Source: Cylicocyclus nassatus
Taxonomy: Eukaryota > Nematoda > Chromadorea > Rhabditida > Strongylidae
Direction: 5' to 3'
NCBI GenBank assembly: GCA_958299035.1
Contig: CATQJL010000001.1
Span: forward strand, 27,135,521-27,199,520
Length of the DNA: 64,000 bases
Positions 24,301 to 35,244 of the stretch are shown here, piece by piece. The notes below the pieces were generated by a model, which saw nothing but the letters and a program-made list of their open reading frames with translations, was not told the DNA's origin and made no database searches. Numbering within the stretch: position 1 is the first letter of the stretch; each line of letters opens with the position of its first letter. The position numbers and the translations under genes are program-made.

Positions 24301-26617
24301 TTCCACTGCTGTTTAATAACGCAATTTTGCATTTTTGCTACTGCTTGGTCACACAGAATCGACTTGAATCTTATTAAAATTCAAAATTCGGTACTCACTC
24401 TTGGCATTCTGAATATTTCCGACCAGTGTTTGAGCATCTTAGTGTAAATGTTATACTACCAACAATTTCAGAAACTTCCAGTATAGCTATAAGTATTGTC
24501 TCTTGAGGGTTTTAATCTCGCTTGAAAATGCAAAGTCGTTTCAAAACGCGCTGCTTTTTCTTACCTCAGTACTTGGGCAGCGAGGAAAGCATGAAAGGCT
24601 TCTATGGCGTCATAACTCCTTTGTATATAGTATTTTGTATATTTTTTTCGAAATAGCATGGGAGAACAGAGAAATTACACTGTTGCTTTGTGGTTCACGT
24701 CACTTTGCCCAGCTAAATTCTGCGGAATCTTGTGTTTCTCTCTTTTGATCCGTGACACTTTAGCTTTCGGTCTTATTTTTATCAGATTGGTTGATACCGT
24801 ATCAGTTGTTGCGAGTTAAATGTGCAATAACTCAAGGCATTCAGGAAAAAACTTGTTTTTTATTGTAAATAATTCACACTAACAGAGATGAATTGTTTTG
24901 GCTCTGTATAAACACGAACTGAGTCGTAAATTTACAGAAACCATGTTTATTTTCAAACTTCTTGCTTTAACTAATAAACCAGTAATCTAAAGGTGCTATT
25001 TGTAAGAACGTTCGCTTTGGGACCCGCTACGGTTTCCTGCTATTAGAAGATTTTTGAATTAAGCTACGATTCTTTATATATTAGATTCATATACATGCCT
25101 ATTTCCCTTTTTTAGCTGAGATTCTGCTGTTACCCGCACAGTTTTTTTTGTTGAAATTTAAAGCGCAAACAAAATCGCATGCATAAACCTCCAGAATCAC
25201 GGTTTGCCATTCCTAGATTAAATTATCTTGAAATCAGATTTTTTGTTGTTGAACAGACCCTCAGAGCGTAATGAACAAAGTCCATAAAAAAAGGACTGCG
25301 AAAGCATGTTCTTATGACACTTATCAGTGTGTTTTCGGTATGAATAGCAAAGCAAATACATTGGTTAGTCGACTTGAATTGCCTTCGCTGCTCCTCGCTG
25401 CAAAATGTATCGATGTGAGTCTGTTTTCCTCGCTTTCGTTAAGGTTCATTTCTTTTTTCTGAGGTTCAAGTTAATTAGACATTGCAGCGTCTTTTGCCAG
25501 GATTGAAGCTAATGAGCTCACTTTGGAAAGAATTTTTTTCGAAATCAAATCGATTATCAAGGAATTTTGTTTCTTCATCTGCATTCAGAAAGTTTGGTGT
25601 CTAGACAAAAGAAAATTTTCTTGGGATTTTGTAAAACGTCATTACTCAGATGTTCTGGCAAGCCTTCACCTTCTAAAAAATTTTGAGCCTCATATAACAT
25701 GGTCCCAAAAATGGCCTTGTGTCTAGTGTCGATGGTTTTTTTATTCTATTACATAGCAAACGTTTTGTTTGCCTGAATAGATCTCCGTACATAATTTCAG
25801 TTTGTTACTCATATTATGAAATTGGGATTCCAGGATTTTGGGTTGATCGTTTTTCCAAACTTTGTTTTCCGGCCTCAAATTTGCGCAAAACTTGGCTGTA
25901 ATCATACTGACGATATTGCGACAAAATATTCCTCCAACATTTTTGCTGATCTACAAAATAATTACTCTGATAATTTAAATAATTAGTTATATGAGAGCTC
26001 CCTGATATTTCGACTTTGAGATTAATATTTTTGTTCTAATAGAACCTCTTATTTTTTCTCATCTGAGTGTGACACAAAACGCCTCAAATTGCTAACGCTT
26101 TTCACGAAATTGTGAGATGTGGCACTTAGAACAGCCTCAAAATATGGTTTTGCTAACTCTATAGACGAGTAACGGAATTAGACAGCAGGGGAAAATCCCT
26201 GCACTTCATGATATCTTGAGTCAACTCAGTACAATAGATGGCTAATTACGCGTCATTTATACTTTTTCATCGGAGGGTATATCGACTAAAAACCGACCTT
26301 TATGTGCACGTTATTTTTTGCGTTGCTATGCCAACTAGACTCTCTGACAATTGACTAAGCTTTCGATTCGATAGCCCTCGCTCGTTTCGACAAAACATTC
26401 GTTTTTACCCAACTCTATGGGTTGCACCAGCTGCTCCGCAATCACCGATATTGGTAGGGTGTTTTTATCAATTTATTGATCGTCGGCTTTACAACTAGAT
26501 GTCATTCTGTTCAAAAGGATAATCGTTGGATAGCTGTAGTTAAATCTCGTGATTAGTCGTCTACTTCACCATTTTGAAGTGGCAGTTTATGGCAGTTGTG
26601 AATCCAAAATATATCCA
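18316..26617. other. 8.3 kb with no gene recognised
   Basis: AT-rich sequence with many short unrelated frames. I found no chain of exons with matching phases, no RNA gene and no clear transposon end. Local features: a G-rich run at 18536-18556 (14 G, A, 6 G), C and G runs at about 22129-22141 and 22431-22443 bracketing a GC-richer 300-bp patch, and poly-T stretches. Long introns or untranslated sequence of an unseen gene cannot be excluded. Confidence 0.35.
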
Positions 26618-27796
26618 ACTAGCTGGCTTACCCGGCTCCGCCGTATCCGGACCAAACTTGGCACACATACACTTCGGGCTCCGGCGGGTGTCACAGTCCA
26701 CTTTTCGTTATCGATCGATGTCGATTTTACCGATTTTTATCGATTTTTTCGCAGAGTTCACCTACAGGGCTAGGAGTTGGCACAGGGGGGAAGTGAGCAT
26801 GGGGATTCCGAATACAATATTAGTTTTCAGAATTATCGGTTACTTTTGTTGATTTTCTCGATTTTTTGTAAATTTTGACATGCGAGGCTGGGATTTTGCA
26901 CAGGGGGGTAATTGAGCATGCTGATTACGAACACAATATTAGTTTTCAGGATCGTCCATTACTTTTATCGATTTTATCGATTTTTTTTGTAAAGTTTGAC
27001 CTGCGGGGCTGGGAGTTTGCACAGGGGGTAATCGAGCATGCAGATTACGAATACAATATTAGTATTCAAGATCGTCCATTACTTTTATCGATTTTATCGA
27101 TTTTTTGAAAATTTGAGCTAGGGGGCTGGAATTTGGCACAGGGGTGTAATCGAGCATGCTGATCACCCCCCCTTGGGGATGATCAGCATGCTCGATTACC
27201 CCCCTGTGCCAACTCCCAGCCCCCTAGCTCAAACTTTGCAAAAAATCGATAAAATCGATAAAAGTAATCGATAATCCCGAAAACCAATATTGTATTCGGA
27301 ATCCCCATGCTCGATTACCCCCCTGTGCGAACTCCCAGCCCCGTAGCTCAAACTTTGCAAAAAATCGATAAAATCAATAAAAGTAATCGATAATCCTGAA
27401 AACCAATATTGTATTCGGAATCCCCATGCTCGATTACCCCCCTGTGCCAACTCCCAGCCCCGTAGCTCAAACTTTGCAAAAAAATCGATAAAATCAATAA
27501 AAGTAATCGATAATCCTGAAAACCAATATTGTATTCGGAATCCCCATGCTCGATTACCCCCCTGTGCCAACTCCCAGCCCCGTAGGTGAACTCAGCAAAA
27601 AAATCGATAAAAATCGATAAAATCGATATCGATCGATGACGAAAAGTAGCCTATGACACCCGCCGGGGCCCGTAGTGTATGTGTGCCAAGTTTGGTCCGG
27701 ATCGGTTCAGAAATGGAATTTTCTATTCGGAACATACGTACACACATACATACAGACATACATACATACAAACAGACATTCAGCTTTATATATAAG
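26618..27796 (-). mobile_element. Helentron-like element with inverted internal array
   Basis: On the minus strand it begins at 27796 with CTTATATATAAAGCTGAATG, a TGTATG-rich run and TTCCGAATAGAAAATTCCA, and ends at 26618 with GGCGGAGCCGGGTAAG then CCAGCTAGT. The small CGGC-GGA-GCCG hairpin near the 3' end fits Helitron-type termini. Between the ends are about eight ~118-bp units (TATCGATTTT, TTGCAAA, GGGGCTGGGAGTTGGCACA, CGAGCATG). They reverse direction at about 27152-27194, where a CCCCCCTTGGGG core sits between inverted GAGCATGCTGATCA blocks. It is the opposite-orientation twin of 44663-45856. No protein is encoded. Confidence 0.65.
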
Positions 27797-28288
27797 ATGT
27801 ATATTAATCATAGGCTTTTTCGTTTTCGGAATTTTCTTTCTCATCAGAAAGTGTAATTTTCAAACGATAATATAACAACTTTCACTGTCCTATTTTTCAT
27901 TACTACAAAAAATGCTGTTTGTTGTTTTTCCGGCAATCTGGCTAGCGGAGAATCTAGACGAACACTGTTCTGTATATTGGCATCTGATATTTGTCATAAA
28001 TACCTCGTACTTCTTGAAGTAAACTGTTTATATATCTTGATGTGGCCGAATTTTTTACAACAAATATGATGTCAGCGTCTGCAATGAAAACGATAGTTTA
28101 CAATGGCTATGTGATTTGTTTTGCCAAAAATGTTCCAACAATCAGTTATTATTGAAATGTATTGCGGAAAACCATCAAAAATATACCACTTGCTGCATGT
28201 CTGTCACCAATGTGCTACAAAGTTCTAGTGACTGGTCCTTTTGTAATTTCGAGCAAACCTTTTCGTGTAAATGTGAGCAAAACGGAGT
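27797..28288. other. No gene recognised
   Basis: Spacer between the Helentron-like element and the tRNA gene. AT-rich; nothing identified except the AAAA at 28279-28282 (TTTT on the minus strand), the likely Pol III stop for the tRNA. Confidence 0.5.
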
Positions 28289-28359
28289 GCGTTCCGGGGG
28301 AATCGAACCCCCGTCGAATGCTTGGAAGGCATCCATGGTAACCATTACACCACGAACGC
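28289..28359 (-). tRNA. tRNA-Gly (anticodon UCC)
   Basis: A 71-nt minus-strand cloverleaf. The acceptor starts GCGTTCG and pairs with GGAACGC except at the last pair (G-G). The A box is TGGTGTAATGG and the B box GGTTCGATTCC. The anticodon stem GATGC/GCATT closes a CTTCCAA loop with anticodon TCC at 28326-28324. The T stem is five G-C pairs. It closely resembles nematode tRNA-Gly(UCC), decoding GGA/GGG. Odd points: the G-G mismatch at pair 7 and one unpaired position in the D stem, so slight decay is possible. A TTTT terminator lies 6 nt downstream. Confidence 0.93.
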
Positions 28360-28430
28360 TGACGGAGTAATGCACGAAACGACTTTATTCATAGTCCTTT
28401 GATTACCAGACTTCTAATGAACGGACTACT

Positions 28431-28512
28431 TTCACCGATCTTCACTTCCCTCGCATGGCACAAATTTTTTTACAAAAATTTGTGCCATGCGAGGGAAGTG
28501 AAGATCGGTGAA
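28431..28512. repeat. Perfect palindrome, 39-bp arms, 4-base loop
   Basis: Positions 28431-28469 and 28474-28512 are exact reverse complements (TTCACCGATCTTCAC ... CAAATTTTT). It lies 71 bp upstream of the tRNA-Gly gene and 258 bp upstream of the start of gene A. No copy of the arm was noticed elsewhere in the window. Confidence 0.95.
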
Positions 28513-28769
28513 CCACTCGCATATAATTCAAAATCAAAATCGAAATTTTTTCCACCTCTAAAGTAGGAAGTTTATTTTTGTATCTCATAGAAAACATTTT
28601 TCAGTACCTGCCTCTGTTCGTTCGAGAAACTTTTTTTAAATCGCTTTCATGTACTCTACCACCTTTTTGGATTCATCCACAATTTTCATTGCTTTCTAAG
28701 TACATAGTGATCTGTTCGGTGTTCATTTTTCGTCAACAATGTCATGTATTAAATCATTTTCTTCTAGAC

Positions 28770-31700
28770 ATGGACCCACGTCGAGTTAAAGAAGGCGATG
28801 TTATGAAATATAAGACCGGATTTCTGAGCAATAAATGGAAAACGTATCATGCAGTATTGTTCAGTGATTCGAAATTCTGTTGGTACGATGAGAAGGTTTG
28901 TTAATTATTTTAGGATTGACAGCTAAAGCTAAGGTTAGGTTTTAACAATAATAATCTCAGGGAGACACCAAGCCTAAAGGGTGTGTTCTTCTCAAGGATG
29001 TTGTACCATACATTTGTGTTGGTCTGATGACAGATAGAATGCCAGGTAAATATTTTTTGAAAATTTTTGTGTTCTCGTAGCTCAGTCTGATGTATCAATT
29101 TTTATAATTCTTTATTTCAGTAAAGTCACCTACCCTACCAGATGGATACTCTAAGCACCATCTCGTCGGCATTGGCATGGACCCAAGAGCTGAGACCGTA
29201 CATTGGATTCTGTTCTCATCTGATGCGGATATGGAGTTAGTTTCATGTTTTTGATTGTTGATCTTCATTTATGCAAAAATTACTTGGGTTCTAATATGCT
29301 AATTTTTCCAGATCATGGGTTACCGAAATTACAAAAACGTTACCGATAGTTAATCCACAACCACAACCTCAACCTGCACCACCAGGCGGTGTACCCGCTC
29401 AACCATCTTCAGGTGGTTACGGTAAGTACACACTCATGCAAATGCGGATCCGTTCAAAAATTTCTTTTTTAGTTCCTCCCGCCAAGTATCCTGATGCTCC
29501 TCCACCAGTGCAGCCAACTCAACCTTATCCTCAGCCAGTTCCCGTAGGTGGTGGAGCACCTATGGGCGGAGGTGGAGCACCACCTCCACCGTACTATAGC
29601 CAGGGATCAGGCGGCTATGGAGGCGGAGGGCCTCCTCCAGCTCCTGGTCCTACGACCGTCATAATCGATAGAGGTTGGTTTTAAGTTTTGTTTTAGTTGA
29701 AGCGGATTTTAACTTTCCGTTACAGGAGGCGGTGGTTACGGTGGCGGCTATGGCGGAGGCGGCCTAGGCGGCTTTGGCAGCGGTTTACTCGGCTTCGGTA
29801 CCGGTATGTTGGCTGGATCATTGATGAGCCATGGATTGGGCTCAATGTGGGGAGGTCACGGTATGGTATATGGTGGTGGCATGGGTGGTATGGGTGGCGG
29901 CCTCGGCAGCTATTATTCGGTAAGTCTGTTTGCTTCCACTTTTCCAAATCTTGACCGGTAATTCTTTTATTTTCAGGATAACGACACAAACATCACTAAC
30001 AACTATTACAATTACGATCCCAACAGCTCTACCGGAGGAGGCGCAATCGACTCCACTTCATCGCAACCGGCAATAACGGAAGTTCCAGTGAGTCCTGGGC
30101 AGATTTTTCATTTTTTCTCCTCAATTACTAATCCGCTATGCTACATCCGACTCACTGCCTTTCAACTCCTGGCATCTCAATGAGTTATCTCTCTTCTGCA
30201 GCTCCTCAAATGCACACTTTTATATAATCTTTTCTCTACTAGATTGGCGACTAATCATATCTGCGACATTAGTGATAATTTTCTTGAGTTGTGATTAGAG
30301 TTTATTCGCTCTTTTCAAATGATTTTCAGAGGGGTCGTACTTGGCGAATGAGAAGGTCTATAAAAATTCATACCAGAGATTGGCGATATCGTAGCTCGGA
30401 AATCATGAAGCATCTCTAATCTTATTGCTCCTCACCTAATGCTAATGCAAGGTTGTATCAAGGGTAGAACAGGCAGTTCTTTATAGGCTATTTGGTTCCA
30501 AGTTTATAAAAAATGCGAACCAGTGAAAAGGAAAGAGTACAGCACAGTTCTTTATCTATTCACAGCAGGAACAATCTGCACTTATTATCGTTCAATTTCT
30601 TTGGCACGTCATGCTCCGTAATGATCTCCTTATCAAGCAGTTTTGAATGTATCTATTTGAGGCTTAATTTACAGTTCTTTTTTTTCGTCAGAGGATTGAA
30701 AACTCGTCGTTGTTCCTGCTTTTTTTCTGCTTTAAAGGTTTAGATGCCAGGCTAAAACAAAACTTTTGTACCCTGCTAAAGGGTTAGGTCTCGCTTTTAT
30801 CACGAGAACTGAAAAATAATTAGAATCTAGCGAGTTAGAATCAATCGAGTTGGAATTAAGCGCGCGATTGTATAGGTCGGACTACGCATTAAAATTCTCA
30901 TATCACATGCCCCGCGGCCATCGGCAAAGCATTTTGTTCTTAGGATGATGATGCTGGTTATGCTTACCCCGGTGCTGACAGCGATTACGTTGTCGATGAC
31001 GGCGGTGACAACGCTGCCGTTGACATTGGCGGTGCTGACATCGGCGGTGCCGATGATTATCAGGTATTCGAATGAGTGTGAAGTGCACATGTTGTCGTAG
31101 CAGTCAGTCAATGTCCAAACCCAGTTGCTTTTTTCAAAATTCTTGCGCTATCTTACCTAGGGCAGCCTCATAAGGTGATAGTCTGGATAAAGTGGTCAAC
31201 TCATACAAGAAGCCAGCATTTTGATTTATGGGAGTCATATTTGTTATTGAATGTCTTGGGGTTTACATAGATTTCGCAGCTGGACCGAGGAAAGCTGTAA
31301 AAGAGCACAAGGCTTACCTTCGAAACACCAATATTGTGCTTTTTTGCTCACGTACCTCCTCTTATGTTTACAGATTTGACTTTGAACCTAACCCATTGGG
31401 TTGGGCAAAGATCTGCTCTAGCTTATCTCAGTTTTCTCAGCACAATACCACGGGTTTACCTCTCCTTCTTTGATAGCCATCCATCTGACCTTTGTTCTTT
31501 TACAGATAGCTCATGCTTGCTATTAAAGTAGCTACTAACCATATGCTTACTAATCAGTGTTTCAATAAAAAAAAACGATGCATTATTTTCTTGCTGTTAC
31601 TCGGCTACCCGGATTCCAAATTTTGTAACTGCGGATTCCGCTTGATTTTGCCCTACGGGGGTTGCCTGACACGCTGGTAACGAATACCCATAGGCCGTTC

Positions 31701-32556
31701 TTTGACTGTAACAGGTATACGATAAGAGTCAATGTCAGTTGGCTGAAATTCGATTTTATTCGACTTTGGTTTTATTCGTCTCAAAGGTACATAGGGTGCA
31801 TTTTCTCAAAATTCCGGTAGGTGTACGGTATGGGCTGATTTGGACTAATGACGTTATTCTAAGCAGTGAACGTGATATTCGTGGTCAGCATGTCAGATGA
31901 CTTTCGGGGACCACTTTTGAACATGCATGGTTTTAGAACCTCGGAATCTGGATAGCCGAATAGCCAGGGCTCGGCACGAGGTGGCTAGATGAAAATGGAA
32001 AAAACGAAGTCCCCCCTTGACTTTTGGGAATTTTTACGAAGTCCCCTTTGGCCCTCAACCAAATTTCCTTTAAAAATCTGAAAATTTCCCCAAAATCCCC
32101 CAAAAAACGAAACGTCGAGTAAAAAAAAATCGCCGTCGCCAATTTTCCGTGTCTCTTCGGTCACAAAAACGAAACCCCCTTTGCTTTTCGTCCCAAAAAA
32201 CGATACCAGCTGGCTTACAAGCCACCTGTGCCGAGCCGTGCGAATAGCGCTTATCGTCAATATTCATACTTGTCAAAAGATTTGCTGTACTGCTGTTATT
32301 CATCTTCAAAAGTTTTCTTTACAGAATGATATCGGCGGTGGTGATCTCGGCGGTTACGACTATCCTGGAGACACTGGTATGTAGCATATTTTTAAAGAAT
32401 TTTAATCTGTTTTTATGTTTTCACCCCAGTCTACAAGCTTTAGGTGGTGGATTCGACTATCCTGGTGCCGATGATTTCGGTGGCGGAGACTTTGGCGGCG
32501 GCGATTTTGGCGGTGGTGACATCGGCGGCGGTGATCTCGGCGGATTTGATTTCTAA
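28770..32556 (+). CDS. Gene A: PH domain, glycine-zipper, Gly/Asp-tail protein (evectin-like)
   Basis: Ten exons: 28770-28895, 28961-29045, 29121-29235, 29312-29421, 29473-29673, 29726-29919, 29977-30087, 30944-31063, 32325-32376, 32444-32556. They total 1,227 nt (408 residues), all with GT-AG introns. Residues 1-115 form a PH-like domain: basic start, K-W-K-x-Y-x-A-V-L-F-S-D, closing helix E-S-W-V-T-E-I with Trp111. Then come a Pro-rich linker, PPPPYY at 182-187, V-I-I at 208-210, a Gly/Tyr run, a glycine-zipper-like hydrophobic segment 232-254 (L-L-G-F-G ... G-S-M-W), and an acidic tail of G-G-D-F/I/L repeats. Order and motifs resemble evectins (PLEKHB), which bind phospholipid at endosomes. 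Start: ATG two bases after a TTCTAG acceptor, as in B and C. Exon 1 ends earlier than in its paralogues, dropping an L-G-x-x-N-P-x-x-W-C-N segment. Confidence 0.8.
30330..30419 (+). CDS. Possible alternative last exon of gene A
   Basis: Inside the 856-nt intron 7, a GATTTTCAG acceptor opens a segment that reads in the correct phase from exon 7 for 29 residues (Arg-rich, R-G-R-T-W-R-M-R-R) and stops with TAA. Its use would replace the Gly/Asp tail with a short basic one. No canonical polyadenylation signal is close by. Hypothesis only. Confidence 0.3.
   Translation, partial: RGRTWRMRRSIKIHTRDWRYRSSEIMKHL
31965..32240. mobile_element. hAT-type MITE in intron 8 of gene A
   Basis: 276 bp with ends CAGGGCTCGGCACGAGGTGGC and its imperfect complement, flanked by a perfect 8-bp duplication CGAATAGC (31957-31964 and 32241-32248). 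The 8-bp duplication and CAGGG end fit the hAT superfamily. A relative lies at 56970-57182. It starts 901 bp into the intron and ends 84 bp before exon 9. Confidence 0.85.
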
Positions 32557-32825
32557 ATATGCTAGTCGTCCAAAATTATCCAATTCTATTGTCCGCACAT
32601 CCCCGTGATCTACGCGATATTTGCAACATGTATTTGTTCGAGTATCTGTCATTTTTTTGTTTACTATTGCATGCGAATGTGAATTTGGCGGAAGGCTAAG
32701 AATGAATGTACAGTGTACATAAAAGCATCAGATGTGCCATATTCTTTATGTAACTTCGATTTTTATTGCTTTGTTTCCATTTGTTTGCATAGATCTGTCA
32801 TCATATTCGCTTACTATGTATCTTC

Positions 32826-32831
32826 AATAAA
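32826..32831 (+). terminator. Polyadenylation signal of gene A
   Basis: AATAAA 270 nt after the stop codon, in TTCAATAAAGCTGG context. First canonical hexamer downstream. Confidence 0.5.
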
Positions 32832-33096
32832 GCTGGAAAAACTTTTTTTTGAAGAATTACTCATTTTTTTCTTCCCTCGTTTGTTACTTTGCTTTGACCT
32901 TGGCACAAAACATCCGAGAAATCTGGATTTAAAGCATTTACTAGGATTTTGCATCAAGGGAAACAAGGAAGAAGATTGCTGGTATTTCTCAGAAGCGCTC
33001 TACTGGATTCAGGGCCTACATTATGGAACGGAAAGGCGTGATAGCAATATCGGTCACGCGCAAGGCGCATGGTGTCCCGGAAGAACCAAACCCTTG

Positions 33097-33861
33097 TATA
33101 GGGGCCTGCAGGATCGCGAGAGTCGGACGTGCGTACGGCCATTGCGCCGCGCACGTCGTATGTCACTGGGCCGTACTCGATTTATTCTGGATAGGTGAGA
33201 TTTTTTTGTTTTTCTTCTCATTTCTCGCCTTCTTTTCTTTTCAGGCGACGAACATATGTTAATGCAGAGGAGTTTAAGATCTAGATTAAGGTGAGGTGCA
33301 GGATTATGCTCAGTACGGGCCAATATTGTGGACTTTTCACCCCTGTTTTGAAGAATGTTGAGTTTTCTGTTCTGGCTGTCCGATTATGTTCGATTTTTCG
33401 TCCTGCCTGCCCGGTTACGAAACTCCGTTTTATTTGCAACGTCTGTTCTACCTCATCTTGCATCATGCGCGTCATCACAATCATAATCATTGTCATCATC
33501 ATCATCAACACCATCACAAGCAATATTCAAGATAAGGTAGAATAGACGGTAGAAATAGAACAGTTTGCTGTAACAGGGCAGCCAGGACAGAATATCCAAC
33601 ATCTCAACCAGCAGGCATGGAAGGTCTGCAATATTGAGTCCGTATTGAGCATAATCCTGCACCTCACCTTAATTCAGATTTTAAACTCCTCCGCACCAAC
33701 ATGTGCTCACCGTCTGAAAAGAAAAGAAGGCGTGAAATGTAAAGAAAAACAAAAAAAACTTACCTATCTAGCCTTAATCGACTACTACCCAGCGATATCA
33801 GGCGTGCGCGGCGCAAAGGCCGTACGCGCGTCCGACTCTCGCGATCCTGCAGGCCCCTATA
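33097..33861. mobile_element. Foldback element, about 765 bp
   Basis: The ends read TATAGGGGCCTGCAGG and its complement and continue inward through GATCGCGAGAGTCGGACG. A second matching block begins near 33243 and 33700 (ACATATGTTAATGCAGAGGAG against its complement) and runs past GCACCTCACCTTAA. The centre at about 33465-33530 has ATC/CAT repeats. GC-rich ends contrast with the surroundings. Flanking TA fits a Tc1/mariner-type duplication but could be part of the repeat. Confidence 0.7.
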
Positions 33862-35030
33862 GAAATGACTGGAGTGACGTAGCAGACTTGAATGTTGTCT
33901 TCCTACTTGATTGCATCTCATTACATGACTTGCACGCAGAAAAACTTATTCTGTTCGAGACCACCACGGCACCGCTTTCAGCGTGCTATTTAGTGCAGAA
34001 ATTACAGATGGCAGGATATTCGTACCAGGACCTTGCCAGTTTTTATTTGATTTCTGCCCGAGCTCCCTTTTGGAAATCCGTCAAACGCCCGCCTCGAACT
34101 TTTCTAAAGGCATCGGTGATTCCAATGTTGGGTATTAGACTCTCCAAGTGCAAAGCCCAAACCCAGTATGTTAAAAATTTTGCGAAGAAAGTTCTGCCAA
34201 TAGATGTTAAGCTAAATTGTTTTATTTATATCTTCATCATGAGTGGCTGTCATTCAGCGATATTTTGGTCACGTGTACTGATAACCTTAGACTATTGATT
34301 AGGTACGTCACTGATGCTTTATTTCAAGAAGCGTGCTGGCTGCGTTTTGAAACATGTGGCTTTCTGACCCTTGAATTCAATGAGTTATTTCTTGCTTGCA
34401 AAAAGGCCCAGGTACCGAGGCAAGTGATAGTCGGATAGTGCTTCATCTAACAGTATAAAGGCTATGAAAAGGATTGTTAAAACAAGCTATTAGAAGTTGT
34501 GCGCGTCCATATTTTGAAAAATGTGCCTTTTCGCGGACCTAAGCGCAACGGATTCTCCTCCTTTTTTGGGCATATCTTCCTAGTTGATTGTCATTTTTTC
34601 GAGGTGAATAGCGTGCTGGGTAGCTGGGGCCATAGCACACTAAGAACACATCTCAAACCATCCCCTTGCATTCACATTCGTTTTTGGTAGTTATGAAAAG
34701 AATTGGCAGGACTTTCTTCACAACCTAATACATGTTCTTAGTCATGAACTCACTCTAAATGCTCACCAGTGACGCCAACATGTGGTAGGCTAGTGGGCTT
34801 CTGTAGTTCATGTTTAGGAGTTAGAGCATGATTTGGACGGTGAGGCCAACTATAATTAAAGGTTACAATCTACCACCAAAATCTGACAAGCGTCTATATT
34901 GCTGAGCTACTGCCTCCGTTCGAGGCTCAAATCCGGGTTCTACGCCACGAAAAGGCCACAATATGAAATAATGAATTTGTAATCATGTGGCGAATTTAAA
35001 CGGAAGGGTGGCACTTTGCTAAAGAGCGCA
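33862..35030. other. No gene recognised
   Basis: The longest frame (about 33645-34298) starts inside the foldback and has no recognisable domain or intron-exon structure. Confidence 0.35.
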
Positions 35031-35244
35031 CAGTAGGCCTGCAAGAAGTGGGGGCGTGGCTTCAGCCACGCCCCCGAAAATTTTTTTTATAAGGCTAAAT
35101 TGAATTTTCAAAAAATTTAAAAAATTATTTCAATTATTTACAAGTATAAATAAGTCTCTTGCACATATTTATAACTCATATAAGTAACTTTCAAAAATCT
35201 CGCGACCCATTCTCGGGGGGCCCCCCCCCCGCCTCCCGCCACTG
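35031..35244 (-). mobile_element. Shortened hAT-like element
   Basis: Matches parts of 41233-41607 in reverse orientation: GGGGGCGTGGC with GCCACGCCCCC, a shared AT-rich middle (TTTAAAAAATTATTTCAATT), TCTCGCGACCCATTCTCGGGG and the end CCGCCACTG. The central part of the relative is absent. An exact 8-bp flanking duplication was not clear. Confidence 0.6.

Noticed and set aside
33645..34298. 217-codon frame
   Set aside because: It begins inside the foldback arm and continues into sequence with no domain or exon structure.
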